Of a stretch of 64,000 bases of DNA, positions 25,383 to 37,325 are shown one piece after another (positions within the stretch are counted from its first letter, which is position 1; each line of letters opens with the position of its first letter). Origin of the DNA: Pithys albifrons albifrons (Eukaryota; Chordata; Aves; Passeriformes; Thamnophilidae). The stretch is from positions 10,474,561 to 10,538,560 of the forward strand of contig NC_092466.1 of NCBI RefSeq assembly GCF_047495875.1. The letters run 5' to 3'. The notes under the pieces were generated by a model. That model had not been told where the DNA came from. It saw only the letters and a list, made by a program, of their open reading frames with translations, and did no database searches. The position numbers and the translations under genes were made by a program.

Positions 25383-26997
25383 AATCAATCATATAACATT
25401 AATCAAAATGTTGTGTCCTGTGGGAAGAGTTTCATTTTGTCAATTCTAATTGTATGAGTTAAAGAAAAATCTGTGTTTAGGAAGCCTTCATGAAGCAGAA
25501 TCTTTGATTGCACCTGAGATGATAACATATAGGAATGATCTACCTTTTATAATAGAAGATATATATGTTTGGTACTCATCAAGTCAGGTAATATACATTA
25601 TGACCAGCCAGTTTGTTACTACTGCAACATATGTTGACTAACCAAAAGAAAGTCACTTTGATGGACAAAACTTGTGTTTCAAGAAACAAGCTTTTTGGCT
25701 TTCAAACTATTTGTAATTGCAACTTTATGCTATTGTGATGTAAATCCTGTAAGGTCGTGCTGAGTGGAGTAACATGGCACCTGAGTCATGGGGTCAAGAA
25801 CTACTGAACAAGAAATCACATGGGCTGCAATTATCTCTTTTTGGGTATGAAAAGGAAAAAAAATAAGTAGAAAGACTGTAGAGACATTTCACAAGAGGTC
25901 ATTTTCATTCTTGTTATTTCTGAAATGTGAGGGTTGTGAGTAAGAGACTTTGTTTCTTGTTGGAAGTCACATTTTGAATTTCAGCCCTAAGATTAAGGGA
26001 GGCATTGGGGAGGGCAGAGGGGGCACACATACAGGCACAACTCCAGAGTAATTTCATTTGGGGCTTTTTAGGGGAACAAAGGAGGTCTTACTGAAACCAG
26101 CACATTCATCAGAAAGTTAGCCAAGCTACTAAAAGGAATGAAATGGGTGATGATCTGAAAAGCAGTATAGGAAGGAAGTTAAAAATAATAGGATGTTGAA
26201 TAGAAGCAGGATGTTGAGAGAAGCAGGACTGGGTTTTTGACATCAAGTTATCACTCCCAAAGGTAATTGCCCTGATATACCTACATCCAGCCAAAGGAAA
26301 TCCATCCCAAAGCAGGCCACAAACTGCCAGCAGAATGTTGATGTCCAAAAAAGGGCTTATTTTCTCAGAAGATTCGTTTACTGAGATATTTCTACCCACA
26401 CTTTTTCTTGTCTTAAAACCACAAATACTGTTTTTCAGATTGTAAGGAGGAATGAGGTGCTCCTTAAAAATATAAGTAGACCATTTTTAACTTTCACAAA
26501 ACAGTGTCCTCTGACTGATGACCACTTACAGCCAACTACACTGTGCTTCTCAACTACAAAAATTATTTGTGAGGTCTACTGATAGTGTTAGTGAGAGAAT
26601 CTAGATCAAACCCAAGAGGAGAAAGGAAGCCATAGACTTGAGTTCTCTGGATTATGCCTCAGACAGATGAGAGAAGTTTATTTGTACTTGTCTGCATAAG
26701 AGAGGGTATTGCTCTTCAGATCTAACAGGTGATATTTTTCATAAACTCTAATTCAGTGTGGGTATGAAATAGTGTTCAACACTAAGTGATTCTTTCAGCG
26801 TTACCAGAGTGTCTTAGTATCTTTTATCTGTCTCTTGGGAATAATATGTTTTTAGTAAACAGCTTTTCCTGGAGCAAGATAGTAGTACACTTGTAATGCA
26901 AAGCAAATACGAGTTTTAATTAAGAGCCCAATCTTTCCATGTCTTTGACAGTCACAGTACTGGTTGCACTTGCAGTTGCCATGTTCCATATTAATCT
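25383..26997. other. Plain non-coding stretch
   Basis: No gene recognised. A near-tandem direct repeat (GGATGTTGA...GAAGCA, two copies) lies at about 26190-26225. A 96-codon minus frame at 26109-26399 has no splice or family support. Confidence 0.5.
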
Positions 26998-27125
26998 GTA
27001 AAATGAGCACTCACAAGATAAATGAGAGGAAAATACTCATAGGGTACATGTAATTAGCATATGACTTATTATAAATTGAGATGATCTCCTTGATAATTAA
27101 TCAGGCTTACAGTTGATGTTTGGAG
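26998..27125. promoter_or_regulatory. Candidate conserved non-coding element
   Basis: The core (about 27045-27110) has closely packed homeodomain and POU-like words: GTAATTAGCATATG, CTTATTATAAATTG and GATAATTAATCAGG. It sits in non-repetitive sequence with no frame. Vertebrate developmental enhancers often look like this. This is inference from motif density only. Confidence 0.25.
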
Positions 27126-27711
27126 GCAGTCCAGATAGGAGATATTTCAAGAAGAAAGAAGAAATTTCTCTGGGGGCATAGGAAGACAGAATTGGGGAGG
27201 AAAAAAATCAGCAAACTAAAAGAAATGTTCTTTCATAGTTGTAAGCGAAGGCTCTAGCCTGAACTGATAGACTGGAATTTTTTATCTCAGTTTTCTACAG
27301 AGAGGACAGTAATGAGCACCTTGGCTCATTAAGCATCCAAAGGATATGCAATAGAGTAGTTCTGGTGTATTGATTTGCCTTCAGAAGAAACTGGTTGCAA
27401 CACAACACCTGCACAGGGCCAGGGTGCACTTGCCACGTGAAGGAATGATAGTACCACAGAATAGCAAGGATTTGGGTCTTACTTCCATGGCCCAGAGTCA
27501 GAGTGGGACCTAGAGCCCAGGTATGTACAGATGTAGTCATGCTATAGGATGGGAACTCAGGGAGGCAGAACAGTGAGGGGCTTTGTATCACCTATCTGTA
27601 CAAAGGCAAAAGAAAGTGTTGCAAGAAAAACTCTTTACTAACATACCTCCATGCCCCTTAGGCTGGGCTTTTGTGATAGCACTGAGTTTCTCCCAAGATA
27701 ACAGAAAGCCT
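27126..27711. other. No feature seen
   Basis: A 98-codon minus frame at 27295-27591 lies here in slightly richer sequence. It has no recognisable motif and no clear exon boundaries. Confidence 0.4.
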
Positions 27712-27790
27712 CCTTTTTGTTTGTTTGGGGGCTTTACCTTTTGTTTTGGTTTTGGGTTTTTTTGGTTGTTGTTTTTCTGGGGGCTTTTTG
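27712..27790. repeat. G/T-rich low-complexity tract
   Basis: Roughly 80 bases dominated by T and G, with GGGGG near both ends and one internal GGG (TTTGTTTGGGGG ... TTTTGGGTTTTTTTGG ... CTGGGGG). It has three G runs of at least three, one short of the classical four-run G-quadruplex rule. The frames it carries on both strands are compositional. Confidence 0.75.
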
Positions 27791-29268
27791 CTCTCATTTA
27801 GAATGTCAGCTGAAGAAGTGTTCAGAGAAGTTTTCAGTTACAGCCTAGAGCACTCAGTTAGGAACAGTTTGAGGCTGACATGAGTTCAGAGCTGCGGGTG
27901 CCCTGCAGCCAGAGCACTCTTTCGGTGGGAGGCACAACTTTAGTGCTCTGAGACTGCAAAGAGAAATTTTCAGTCTCATGCAACTTTCTGTCTGGACAAC
28001 ATTATAATGCAAGCTGGTCTGAAGAATACTTCAGCTCAAAATCATTTTGCTGGTATTCAACAGACATTGTGCCTTCTCACGGGCATTCACTGTGGAGGTA
28101 ATTAGGCCATTAATGTTGGTGTATTCAGTTATTTGGCCTCAGCATGATGCCACCTACCAGCACATGTCTTCAGTCCAGATGTTGATGTGGAATACAAGCC
28201 CAGGCCACTAAGTCATCACAGACTACCTTTGCTGGGATTAAGAGCAACTGAAGTTTAATTTATCTTATCTTCACTGCTACAACACTCTTAAGCACCTGCA
28301 TCATAAAATCTCTGCACAAAAAATTAAATAGATGGAGGCCCTCAAAGCTGTGAGGATGATGCCAAACAACAAAGATGACTGTGGCAGTAACTGTGTGCGT
28401 GCCATCAAGCAATCCTTCATCCAGGGCACACAGATATGGATGGAAAGGCCTACCATCTGCCACTAGCAAATAGCCAAACAGCATCCAACAGTGCAGTAAA
28501 TCTGTGTGTCTCTGTTTTGAAGTATCTATCAGTTTATTACTATTCCATTTATTCCATGCAATACATTTTTTATGTGTAGGTTGCAATGCTAAGACAGGAG
28601 AAGCCATCCAACATTTGCCTTACCCCTCAAAAACCGGATTAACATTTTTTCTATTATGGCTTATTTACTCTAACTGTTGTGTACACATGTGGTCAACAAT
28701 GAAAGTTATCTCAGGCTCCACTGTAGAAAAGTAGAGTTCTCAGCACTTGTTTCTCCCATTTTACAGACATCAAAACAAAATGCTCATCTGTTCAGTATTT
28801 CGCCAGTAAATTTGCAAATGTGTATCAGTTTGTTATGGTAAGAGTGTGCTACTGGCATACTATAATTTCCATTGAATCTGCATGAAAAAGTGAATGCAAG
28901 AGATTGCATGATGTTGCACTCATGAAGCTTTTACACCTAGAGAGAAATGCTCAAAATTGGATTAAAATTGCATTACCTGCCATTGCCACATCAAACTGTG
29001 AAGCACTTCAGACATGTCCAGCACACATTAATCTGCCAAAGCTTGGCACAGCCACACTTCTCTTGCTCCTGAAAAAATTCTAATGCTCATCTGCACTGCA
29101 CGTGGTGTAAGTCAGGGTGGCAGGACACCTCTGCTTGCGTGAAGTTTTGATTTTACCACTCTAGTAAAGAACAGGGAAGACCTCTTGACTTGATGCCAGA
29201 CTTGAGGTCATGTCTCTGTATCTGACTGCTGCAGAAGCTCCTGATGGAGCTGTCAGTGAGCCAATAGA
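27791..29268. other. Plain non-coding stretch
   Basis: No gene or repeat recognised. Chance frames reach 115 codons (minus, 28260-28607) with no motif or splice support. Confidence 0.45.
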
Positions 29269-29297
29269 TTAATTCAATAAAGCATAAGTGAACTTAC

Positions 29298-29380
29298 CAA
29301 ACAAATTATTACCCTGCTTCTTGTCAGAACTGTTCATGTGCTTAATGTACTTGTGTTGGAGTGATTTCTCTTCAGTACTG
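29298..29380 (-). other. Candidate internal exon, unidentified gene
   Basis: On the minus strand a pyrimidine-rich acceptor (CTGTTTGTCCCCAG) precedes 83 bases that end at a consensus donor (TTTG then GTAAGT). One frame is open through it and gives a charged, coding-like peptide: STEEKSLQHKYIKHM, then NSSDKKQGNNLF. The exon would enter with one base completing a codon and leave with one extra base. The same frame stays open upstream to 29526. I do not recognise the family. A chance coincidence of splice signals is possible, but this is one of the more coding-like segments in the window. Confidence 0.25.
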
Positions 29381-29398
29381 CTGGGGACAAACAGCTTT

Positions 29399-29657
29399 TC
29401 AGGGCAGCAGAGGCTTGGCAGCAAGTACAGTCTGTGAATTATTATGCTCCAACCCTGAGAGGACGACAGATTTCCACACAAAGCAGCCAAGGACAGCCAG
29501 GAGGATCCATCTCCCCGTTCTTCCACACAATGCCTTTGGCTTCTTGTTTGAGGAAGTCATGCAGCTCTTCACACTTTGGGTCATTACCTGGCTGGAGTGC
29601 AGCAGCTGAGAGAGTGCAGAGACTTGCATCAGTGTTAAATAAGAACCCTGTTAACAA
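29399..29657 (-). other. Coding-like block with several open frames
   Basis: All three minus frames and two plus frames stay open for 70 to 85 codons across this block, which is richer in G+C than its surroundings. The most protein-like reading (minus, 29442-29657) contains DPKCEELHDFLKQEAKG followed by IVWKNGEMDPPG. On the minus strand an acceptor-like TTGTTAACAG and a donor CAG-GTAATG bracket 60 bases at the upstream end. The block may be a retrocopy, a cluster of exons together with 29298-29380, or simply stop-poor DNA. No homologue comes to mind. Confidence 0.2.
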
Positions 29658-31424
29658 GAGCCAGTATTGAAAGGAATGCCTGAAACAAACAGTGAGACAA
29701 GCTTGGGTTTTCTTCTCCCGGGCTCATACCATCAGGCTGGTAACTTGGCACTTAATGGAAGTATAGTTTTACCTTTTTTTAAGTTTTTCCTAACTGCTTC
29801 AGTCCTTAAGGAAAAAAAAATAGCGAGAACTGTTGATGTTTGTGAAGATTACAGAAAGATGAGAACTAGAGTTAGCTTTTTACTAATTAGTTAGCAATTC
29901 TATTCTTTAAAAGTTATTACTTATAATCCAGCTCTGTTTGCAACTGGACACTTTAGTGTTTTGTCTTACTACTTTCCTTGTCACCTTTCCCAACCAGTAA
30001 AAAAAGAGCAGAATTTGTCGTTGGAAGAGAATTGCTGTTCCTCTGAACCATTTGTGATCTCAGAACTTTGAACTAGCTTTGAAAAGCCTGGCTTATGGTG
30101 TAATTTAGTGGTTCTGATGTTTGAAAAAGTATAAAGGTTTTGCAAGTGTACAGAGCAGCGGAAAGACTAGAAAACATGAAGTGGAAGAAGAGGGGCCATA
30201 GAAAAATCATAGAAAAAGTAATTTATGCCATTTGCTAGTAGTCTAAAATAATTTTTTGTAATATTTTGAACAAAGTGATCATTTCTTCCATTGAAAGATG
30301 GAAAGTTATGTCGACAGTGACTCAGGGGGAGTTAAAAAACTTTACTGCTTGCTTCCTTGCTTTCAAAGAGGAAATGAGAGACCAAGTCTTGTCCTGTCTT
30401 TATAATCTTTTACTTTTATTTATTTATTTTGTCATCACTTTGGCAGTGATTCAGTTGACACTCTATTTGGCTTGTTGCATAATCAGCTCTTGGGGGTGGA
30501 CATTAAATATTCCTTGGTGGTGTGGAATTCAAACAGCTTGTTTACCTTTGTTGTAAACCTGGGAACTAAAATTACTTTTCTCATATTTTCCCCCAGTCTG
30601 TGTGTGGAAGGAAAATACATTGACTAATGCTGATGTTAACTCCCCTGAGCTGGGTGGGCTCTGTGATGTAGTCTCCTGATTGTCAGGTAGGTCACACTGC
30701 TCAGCATTTATTCAAGTAATTGCAATTTGCAAACAAGTGATCAGTTGGTGAGGCTTTCCTAGTGTCAGGAAGGTGACAGCTGCCTGACTTTCCCCTAGAT
30801 TTTTCCCATGCTTTGCTGATAGTTGCCTCACCATCAACAGCCAGTGAGTTACATTCCCTTCTACCCGGCCTGAAGCTAAGCCTTCTTGGGCTCTGTTGTG
30901 CACCCAGCGCCAATTAGCTGGTAGCATGTTATGATCCAAAGCTGGCAAGCAAACAATGAGCCAGCAAAAGTGGTATTGGTGATTAGTGAGATTATCTTGC
31001 CTCACAGGCCCCAGAGAGCCACTTGGATCTGTTGGGGCAATGTCCTTGGTCACACAAAGCCAGGCCATATCTGGATAGTTCCAAAGAGCATACTGAACAC
31101 CCACAGTCAAAAACCCCAAATAAATACTGACTCTGATACAAGAATCTGTAGCCAACAGGAGAATGAATCTCTGGACATTGTTTCAAGCTCCCAAAGAAAT
31201 CATATTTTAGGGTATTTACATTTCTAAAGATTAAAATTAAGCCTCCCAAGAAACACTGAAGTGGGTAGAATCCCATAAAACAGATGACCCATCAGGGTTC
31301 ATAACAATGAACAAGCACTTTGCTCTTCCAGGGAACATAGGGCATGCTGTGAAGCCCATCTAGTGAACAAGGATGTTTTTCATTTATGCCATTAGGATTT
31401 CAAATTCCACCTCCAAAACGAGCA
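29658..31424. other. Non-coding stretch with an LTR-like suspicion
   Basis: The sequence from about 30700 to 31160 is richer than its surroundings. It keeps a 147-codon minus frame open (30712-31155), with AATAAA on the minus strand just after the frame's stop. A degenerate LTR or other retroelement is possible, but I could not find matching ends, a target-site duplication or any retroviral motif in the frame. Confidence 0.3.
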
Positions 31425-31747
31425 GAAAGGATCAATGTCTACAAGTATCTGTTAGGAGGCTGGCAAGAGGTTGGAGCCAAGCAATAGGACCATGAGTCAC
31501 TGAGCAGAAACTTAAGCACAAAAGGTTCCACCTGAATGTGAATAATAGCATCTTTATTGTAGCAGTAACTGAGCTCTAGAACAGATTGCCCAGGGAGCTT
31601 GTGGAGTGTTTTTCCCTGGAGATATTCATGAACCGTTTGGATTCAGTCCTGTACCGTGTGCTCTAGGATGGGCCTGCTTGAGCAGGGAGGTTAGACCAGA
31701 TGACTCATTGTGATCCCTTCCAACTTTCCCCATTCTGATTCCATGAT
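31425..31747 (+). mobile_element. CR1 LINE, 3' UTR, 5'-truncated
   Basis: A sense-orientation CR1 3' region of about 320 bases. In order there is ATCAATGTCTACAAGTATCT, the GGAGGCTGGCAAGAGGTTGG block, a small deletion, AAAGGTTCCACCTGAATGTG, a worn ACTGTG-type block, TCTAGAACAGATTGCCCAGG, a GTGGAGTGTTTTTCCCTGGA block with GATATTCATGAACC, GGGCCTGCTTGAGCAGGGAG, TTAGACCAGATGA, and a tail CCCTTCCAACTTTCCCC with CATTCTGATTCCATGAT. No ORF2 remains. It belongs to a different CR1 subfamily from the 20707 copy, as shown by the different 3' UTR body. It is old, with many substitutions. Confidence 0.9.
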
Positions 31748-34700
31748 CTGGAGTGGATGAAAGCCCCAAAAATACATGGTTGTCCCAAAGAATCTGACTG
31801 TCCTATAGTCAGTGCCGTGCCAGGTCACCAACTCCAACAAGTTGGTGCTCTTCTGTGGCTTTGGGTCACATCTTTTCACACCAGTAGAATAACTGACAAA
31901 GCAATTTCTTGCATTCTCTCTTCTGTTGAGTGTATTTTTATTTATTAACATTGATTATGGATTATGGATTGAGCTCAAAATTACTTCTCAGCATTAATAA
32001 CATCCTTAGCTACAAACTGATATCCCAGAAACAAATCCCACAGCCAGTACCAAGTATTGTACTGAACAATTGTCCTTATCTCCTTTTGGGGAGACCTGCG
32101 GAGGTTATGTTCTCATGCACTTCTTTTTATGGTTCTAAGGAGACATGCAAAGCCAGGCTTGATAAAGGGCTTTATCATATACTCCAAAGCAGTTCATCTT
32201 GGTAGCTGAAAATGCCAGGGCACCGCATAAATCATTTTATGGTACCAGTTGCTTTATACTTTAAAGGGTAGTTGTGTCAGATACTGTCTTTTCTTGTGTC
32301 TAGCACTGCGGAAGACACTTCTCCCTGGGTGATATGAGAACAGATCAGGTCAATGGCGATGCTGCACGTGCAGCAAAGTGATGTTAATTTATTATAGCAC
32401 ACACAGCACATAAGTCTGTGCAGTGAAAGGTGCTGCTTCAGGGAAAACTGTTGTAAGAACAGAAGCCTTGTGGTTCAGCAGTCAAAGTAGGGCAGGAGAG
32501 AAGGTTTGGGCAGATGGGAAATAAATGGTATTTCTCCATATGGTCCTCTTTTGCATCTGATCTGCTCTGGCCAGTGTCACCCTGCAGCTCCATCACAGGG
32601 GTCATGGCCAACCCGTGAGACTTCTCTAGGAAATTCTTTAATCCTCATACAGTAAACTAGAAGCAATCTGCTACAAATTTGTCCTATTGTTGATAGTAAT
32701 GATCATTGACAGTTACCATAATATTAAGGCAATATTATATTAATGATAATATAATAAAATAGGGAAAATAATTTTGTGTTATCATTTCTGTGGCATAATA
32801 CCTGCATTCATTCTCAGTTGCCTACCTGCAGATGCTCTGAAACCTTTTGTGAAACTTATTCTCTCAATTTTCTTAAATTTGAGAGATTTTCTCCTTACTA
32901 AAGTGTCCATTTGTTCATGATCTTTCAGGAAAGTATTTAAATTCTGAGTCAGAAATTGAATCAGAGAAAAATACTTTTCTCATTTGTCACATGTGACCAT
33001 CACGTTCACCAGCTTCGTAATATTGTCACACACAAAGTCATCATGTCTCATCTGTCTTTTTTTACTCATTTAGCACTAAGCTTATAAGTATGATATTTTT
33101 AATCCATAATTTCAGGAGCCTACACTCTCTGGCACAAGTTCCTCAAATCTCATGATTAAAAACTCCTGTCTGAATATCTCAATAAAACAGATAACTGCAA
33201 AACCAATCACCTTCGTGCCCTGTGCAAGCATAGGTGCAAACCACTGCATTTCTTACACTTCAGTTCTCAGCATGTAAATTAGCACCAGGAATTCCCTTTT
33301 CTTTCTGGTGTAGTGAAACCACTTCAACAGAGGTCTGTAGTATAGTCTATGGTTTGTCAAATTCTTTTCATTACAACACTTTTCATTTAAGAAAAAAATT
33401 GTGTTTGCTCATATCAGGTGGCAAAGCAGATCATCTTCACTGGCTGTGAAAAGCAGTCATGATGGCCTGGGACAGGAATGAGAACCATGTTCTGTCTTTG
33501 ACAACAAATGTTCTCTCTTCATTCCTGCCCAGCTCCTCAGCCAGTCAATTTGCCACTCTGGTATCAATGGTGGCTCAATTCAGTGAATCTCATTTACTGT
33601 AGCAAATGAGCCAATAAATCTAACATGTCATAATCCCAAAGCCAAGCTGAATCTTCCACCAGAGTAAATTCTGATAGCCAGGGTAAACCCTCCATTCATT
33701 TTTAATTAGGATTCACTGAGGACACTGACAGCATATTCTAGCTTGTTGCAACAAGCTTGTATTGTGGAATTGTTATCCATTTTATTCATTCTTCTGGATG
33801 GCTTAGAAGAGCTAGTCATAATGTATGTTGAAACTGGGACTTTACAATGACACACTCTTTTCTTCTCCCTATGAACATCGAATGGGAACCACTGTCTCCT
33901 CTTGTCATGTCTCCTGCTCTTGGAGACGCATCTAAAAATCCATTCCGTGCCTGGGACAATCCACTATTTCACCCTGGACCAGATCTGAGTTAAATGAACA
34001 GGAGAGGGGAAAGAGGGGAATATCTGTTTTGAGAATTAACTTTCTTGCCTTCCTAGCAGAGAAACAAATCTTTTAGATAAGGGCAGATCTAACCACCATA
34101 CACTTTCCAAATATATTGTCCCAGTCATGGCAGGAGTGTCCAAAGACATTCATCACCTAGTGCTAGCCTCTCTACCTGAAGGCAAGAGAAACACAGCACC
34201 AGTCATCGCAGCTGGATATAGGACTCCACAGACTATGCCTATTTATAATCAGAATCTAATTGATACAGCCTGGACTGAATGTAATAAAAATTGTATTTGC
34301 TCAGGGTAGGAGGGAACCATTTTCTTTAAAGACTTGCTCCTGTGGTTAAGATTGTAGAATCATGATCCTGTCCTTCTTCCTATGATGTAGATACTGTAAG
34401 TTCTTTACATCGTGGAGCTACGTTGTCAGCATGTCCAAATATGCTGGTATTTTATCTACAAGAATTCACTATAGCTGATTCTTGCCTTCATGCCAGCTAC
34501 TATACGTAATCAGGCTGCATTGAGAGTGAAAGGTATTTTTAAAAAGGGAGAACCTAAAAGTCTATTGAAATCTCTAATAATCTCCTCCACACTTGCACTA
34601 CAGCTGTGCAATAATTTCCTGGACTTATTATCATGGAGGCATTTTGTGGCCATATTATGCAGTCCAGCCGTTGTAAGTGTTGAGTTGTCATTCACTTGTA

Positions 34701-34941
34701 AATGACAGATCATCTCCATTTTCACAGTCCTAAGAAAGTGATTCTATAAATACCATCATGCTTTTGTGAGGTTTCTGAAGTAAGGCTGCTTATCACAGCA
34801 TCTGCACATCCCAGAAAAAAATAGCACTCTTTTTCACTGATGTAATCTGCTTTGACTCCATTGATTTTGTTCTAACTTCCAGAGGGGAGTGTTGTGCAGA
34901 GAACAAATGAGATGAGGACTGTAACAGCTCCTGTACCTTAC
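31748..34941. other. Plain non-coding stretch
   Basis: No gene seen. Contains an AT-rich knot at 32700-32770 with an 8-base inverted repeat (ATAATATT and AATATTAT, 32719-32739) and a GATTATG doublet near 31955. Part of 32145-32170 faintly echoes CR1 (GCCAGGCTTGAT) but does not continue. Confidence 0.5.
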
Positions 34942-34995
34942 CAAACCAAGAGTCACTCCAGTCAGCATTCTGCAGATGAATTTGGTAACAGAAAC
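34942..34995 (-). other. Candidate 54-nt exon, unidentified
   Basis: On the minus strand a very pyrimidine-rich acceptor (TTTCTGCTGCCTCCCCTAG) is followed by 54 bases and a donor (TTTG then GTAAGG). Two frames are open: phase 0 gives VSVTKFICRMLTGVTLGL, and the other contains CYQIHLQNADWSDSWF. The length is a multiple of three. The splice signals are among the best in the window, but such a short open segment carries little weight. Family unknown. Confidence 0.18.
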
Positions 34996-35963
34996 CTAGG
35001 GGAGGCAGCAGAAAGGGCATCCACAAGGACCCCTTTCTGCTGTTATGTTATTTCAGCTTCTGATGGAGACTTAGAGATGTTGTTCTGGAAGATGTATTTG
35101 TTTGGTTGTGTTTGATAGCTGAAGTTAGACTGTTCTTTCTCTGAGGCTGTTTAATTCCTTTTTGAGCCATTCTCTCCATCATATAATGCTAATGGTTTGC
35201 TTTTTCCATAAGCATAAACTCTCACTCATTAGCATTGAATTCCAGTTTCTTTTGCAAACCATTAAGAAATACATTGACAAGCACAGATGCAGCACAACTC
35301 CCCTGGTGGCCCCTCCATGAGAAAGCAGCCCATTTATTCCTTCATTTGGCTTCTTATCTTTTGACAAGTAATATAAGAGAAGACATACACATGCATTCCA
35401 TGACAATTTAGTTACTGCAGAAATCCTAGGAGACACATCCCATCAAAATGTTTTGGTAAATGAACTACACTGTGTTGCCTGGGTCACTGTTACACCTGTA
35501 CTCAGTGACTCCTCTATGAGACTTGATTTACCCCACAAAAAGCTGTTTTAACTCTTTGTCATATACCTAATTTAGCCAAGTCTCTATAATTCTATTCTTT
35601 TTTAAAACTTCATGCAATTTTCCTACTACAAGCAGTGAAAACCCATTTATAGCTTTCCTAGGACAAAAGAACAGTTTGGGATCATTTTTTTCAGTAACTT
35701 AAAATACTTTTTCTTTATCTTGCTTTTTTTCAAATTGTTTAAGAAAGTAATAAAAAAACAGGAGAAATTATAAATTTGAAAACGTTTTTAATATCAAAGT
35801 ATTTAATTGAATAAGGTGAAAGAAGTGGCATATTTTCCACACTAGGAGTATGCACATAGGGTAAGATTCTTAAAAGTGCATTGATATCCCTTAGTATGAG
35901 TAACAGTGAGAAAGTCACCTCTTCAGCATTGTTTCATCAATATTTACTGAGGTGAAAGTCAAA

Positions 35964-35999
35964 TAGAGAAGAGAAAGAAAATAAGAAAGAGAAGGAAAC
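35964..35999. repeat. Homopurine tract
   Basis: About 36 bases of A and G on the + strand, broken once by a T (AGAGAAGAGAAAGAAAAT then AAGAAAGAGAAGG). Tracts of this kind can form triplex DNA when mirror-symmetric, but the mirror symmetry here is only partial. Confidence 0.6.
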
Positions 36000-37310
36000 A
36001 TCACTCCTAACATATTTTCTGTCCCTATGTGAGTATTCATACAATTTTAGAGAACAGGATGGCTACTAGAAATGGGAAAAACATATAAAGTTGTAGAAAG
36101 TGAAAGAGTGTGTTGTGATGTCCTTGAAATATCAAACATTGTAGACATTGGAATCTGTTCAGAAACCATCTCTAACAGGAAAGGAAACAGAAATTTGATC
36201 CCTTTTTGCTTAACTCCATGCCCTGAGAAAGTGGGCAAGCAGAGCAAGAGCATCTCACAGGACCAGAGCAGAAGTGCCAAGCCACACTAACTGCAAGGCA
36301 TTGCACAGTGCTGCACGAGAGATCCTTTCACACCCTGGTGTCCTCGTGTGCTGAGCCTTGCAAACACGAAGGGTAAGCTGTGTCACTGTCCTGTAGGTGT
36401 GGTGTGGGGCTGAGGCAACCACTTCATTTTCATGATTTGTCTTGCAAAGTAGAAAAGAGCAAAATAGGTTTAGATCAGGTCAAACTGAACTTCAATACCG
36501 CTTTGCTTCAGAACTGCTTTTTTTCCTTTCTTGTGTCTTTCACCTCTCTCTAACTTTTTTCCCTCTGCCACAGCCTGAGTATCTCATTTTGACTAGCCCC
36601 TAAAGCTAAAATGCAACCTATGTTGCCCTGTCCCTGTTCACCTCCCAGACTTCTGACATTTCTTTACTTTGCTTGAACCTGTACAAAAAATTGATGATCC
36701 ATATATGAATTTCTTCAGGTCAATCTCAGTGCCCTTCAGTATCTCCACCCATGAATGCCACAAAAGGAACCTCTTCTTTTACTGTCATTGTGCTTCTTCT
36801 AACCCCTGAGGACTCTCTGGTCTCTTCTCCTTTCTTATCCGCTGTTGTAATTACAAATTTTTAGGCTGTCAGTTATGCCACTTTCAATGATTTGGTTTTT
36901 TGCTATACCAACAAACACCACCTGCTTCTTCCCTGTGCTCTTTATAAATCCTATAAAAATCACACAGAACTGGCACACAGTGATCTCGGAAAACCCCATA
37001 AACCATAAAGTAGGGAGCTTATTATAGGCAATAATAGCTGGAGTTTAAAAACATTCACTGAAATATTCATTATAATGATAGAGTCGTGGGGGCTGGGGGT
37101 GGCAAAAGCCAAACAGTTGAAACTAAAGACAGACTGATTGATTAGACTGTGAATGAGGTAATGAATGCCAGATTTAACCTCCTTTCTCTACCACTTATAC
37201 TGTTAGATACCAGCTGTATACAATCCACCTAACTGTGGTTTGCACTCTGTCCATTCCTGTCTGTATTCCCTGCAGTTCATGCAGGGTGCAGACCTTGGTG
37301 ATCTGCACAC

Positions 37311-37325
37311 AAAAAAAAAAAAAAA
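37311..37325. repeat. A15 homopolymer
   Basis: Fifteen A residues follow CTGCACAC. No gene-like sequence precedes it and no flanking direct repeat is evident, so I do not read it as the tail of a retrocopy. Confidence 0.8.

Noticed and set aside
30712..31155. 147-codon minus frame, possible retroviral LTR or gene
   Set aside because: No protease, polymerase, capsid or envelope motif, no matching terminal sequences and no target-site duplication could be found. The AATAAA alone is not enough.
32140..32180. CR1-like GCCAGGCTTGAT...GGGCTTT
   Set aside because: Only about 25 bases echo CR1 and neither flank continues the match.
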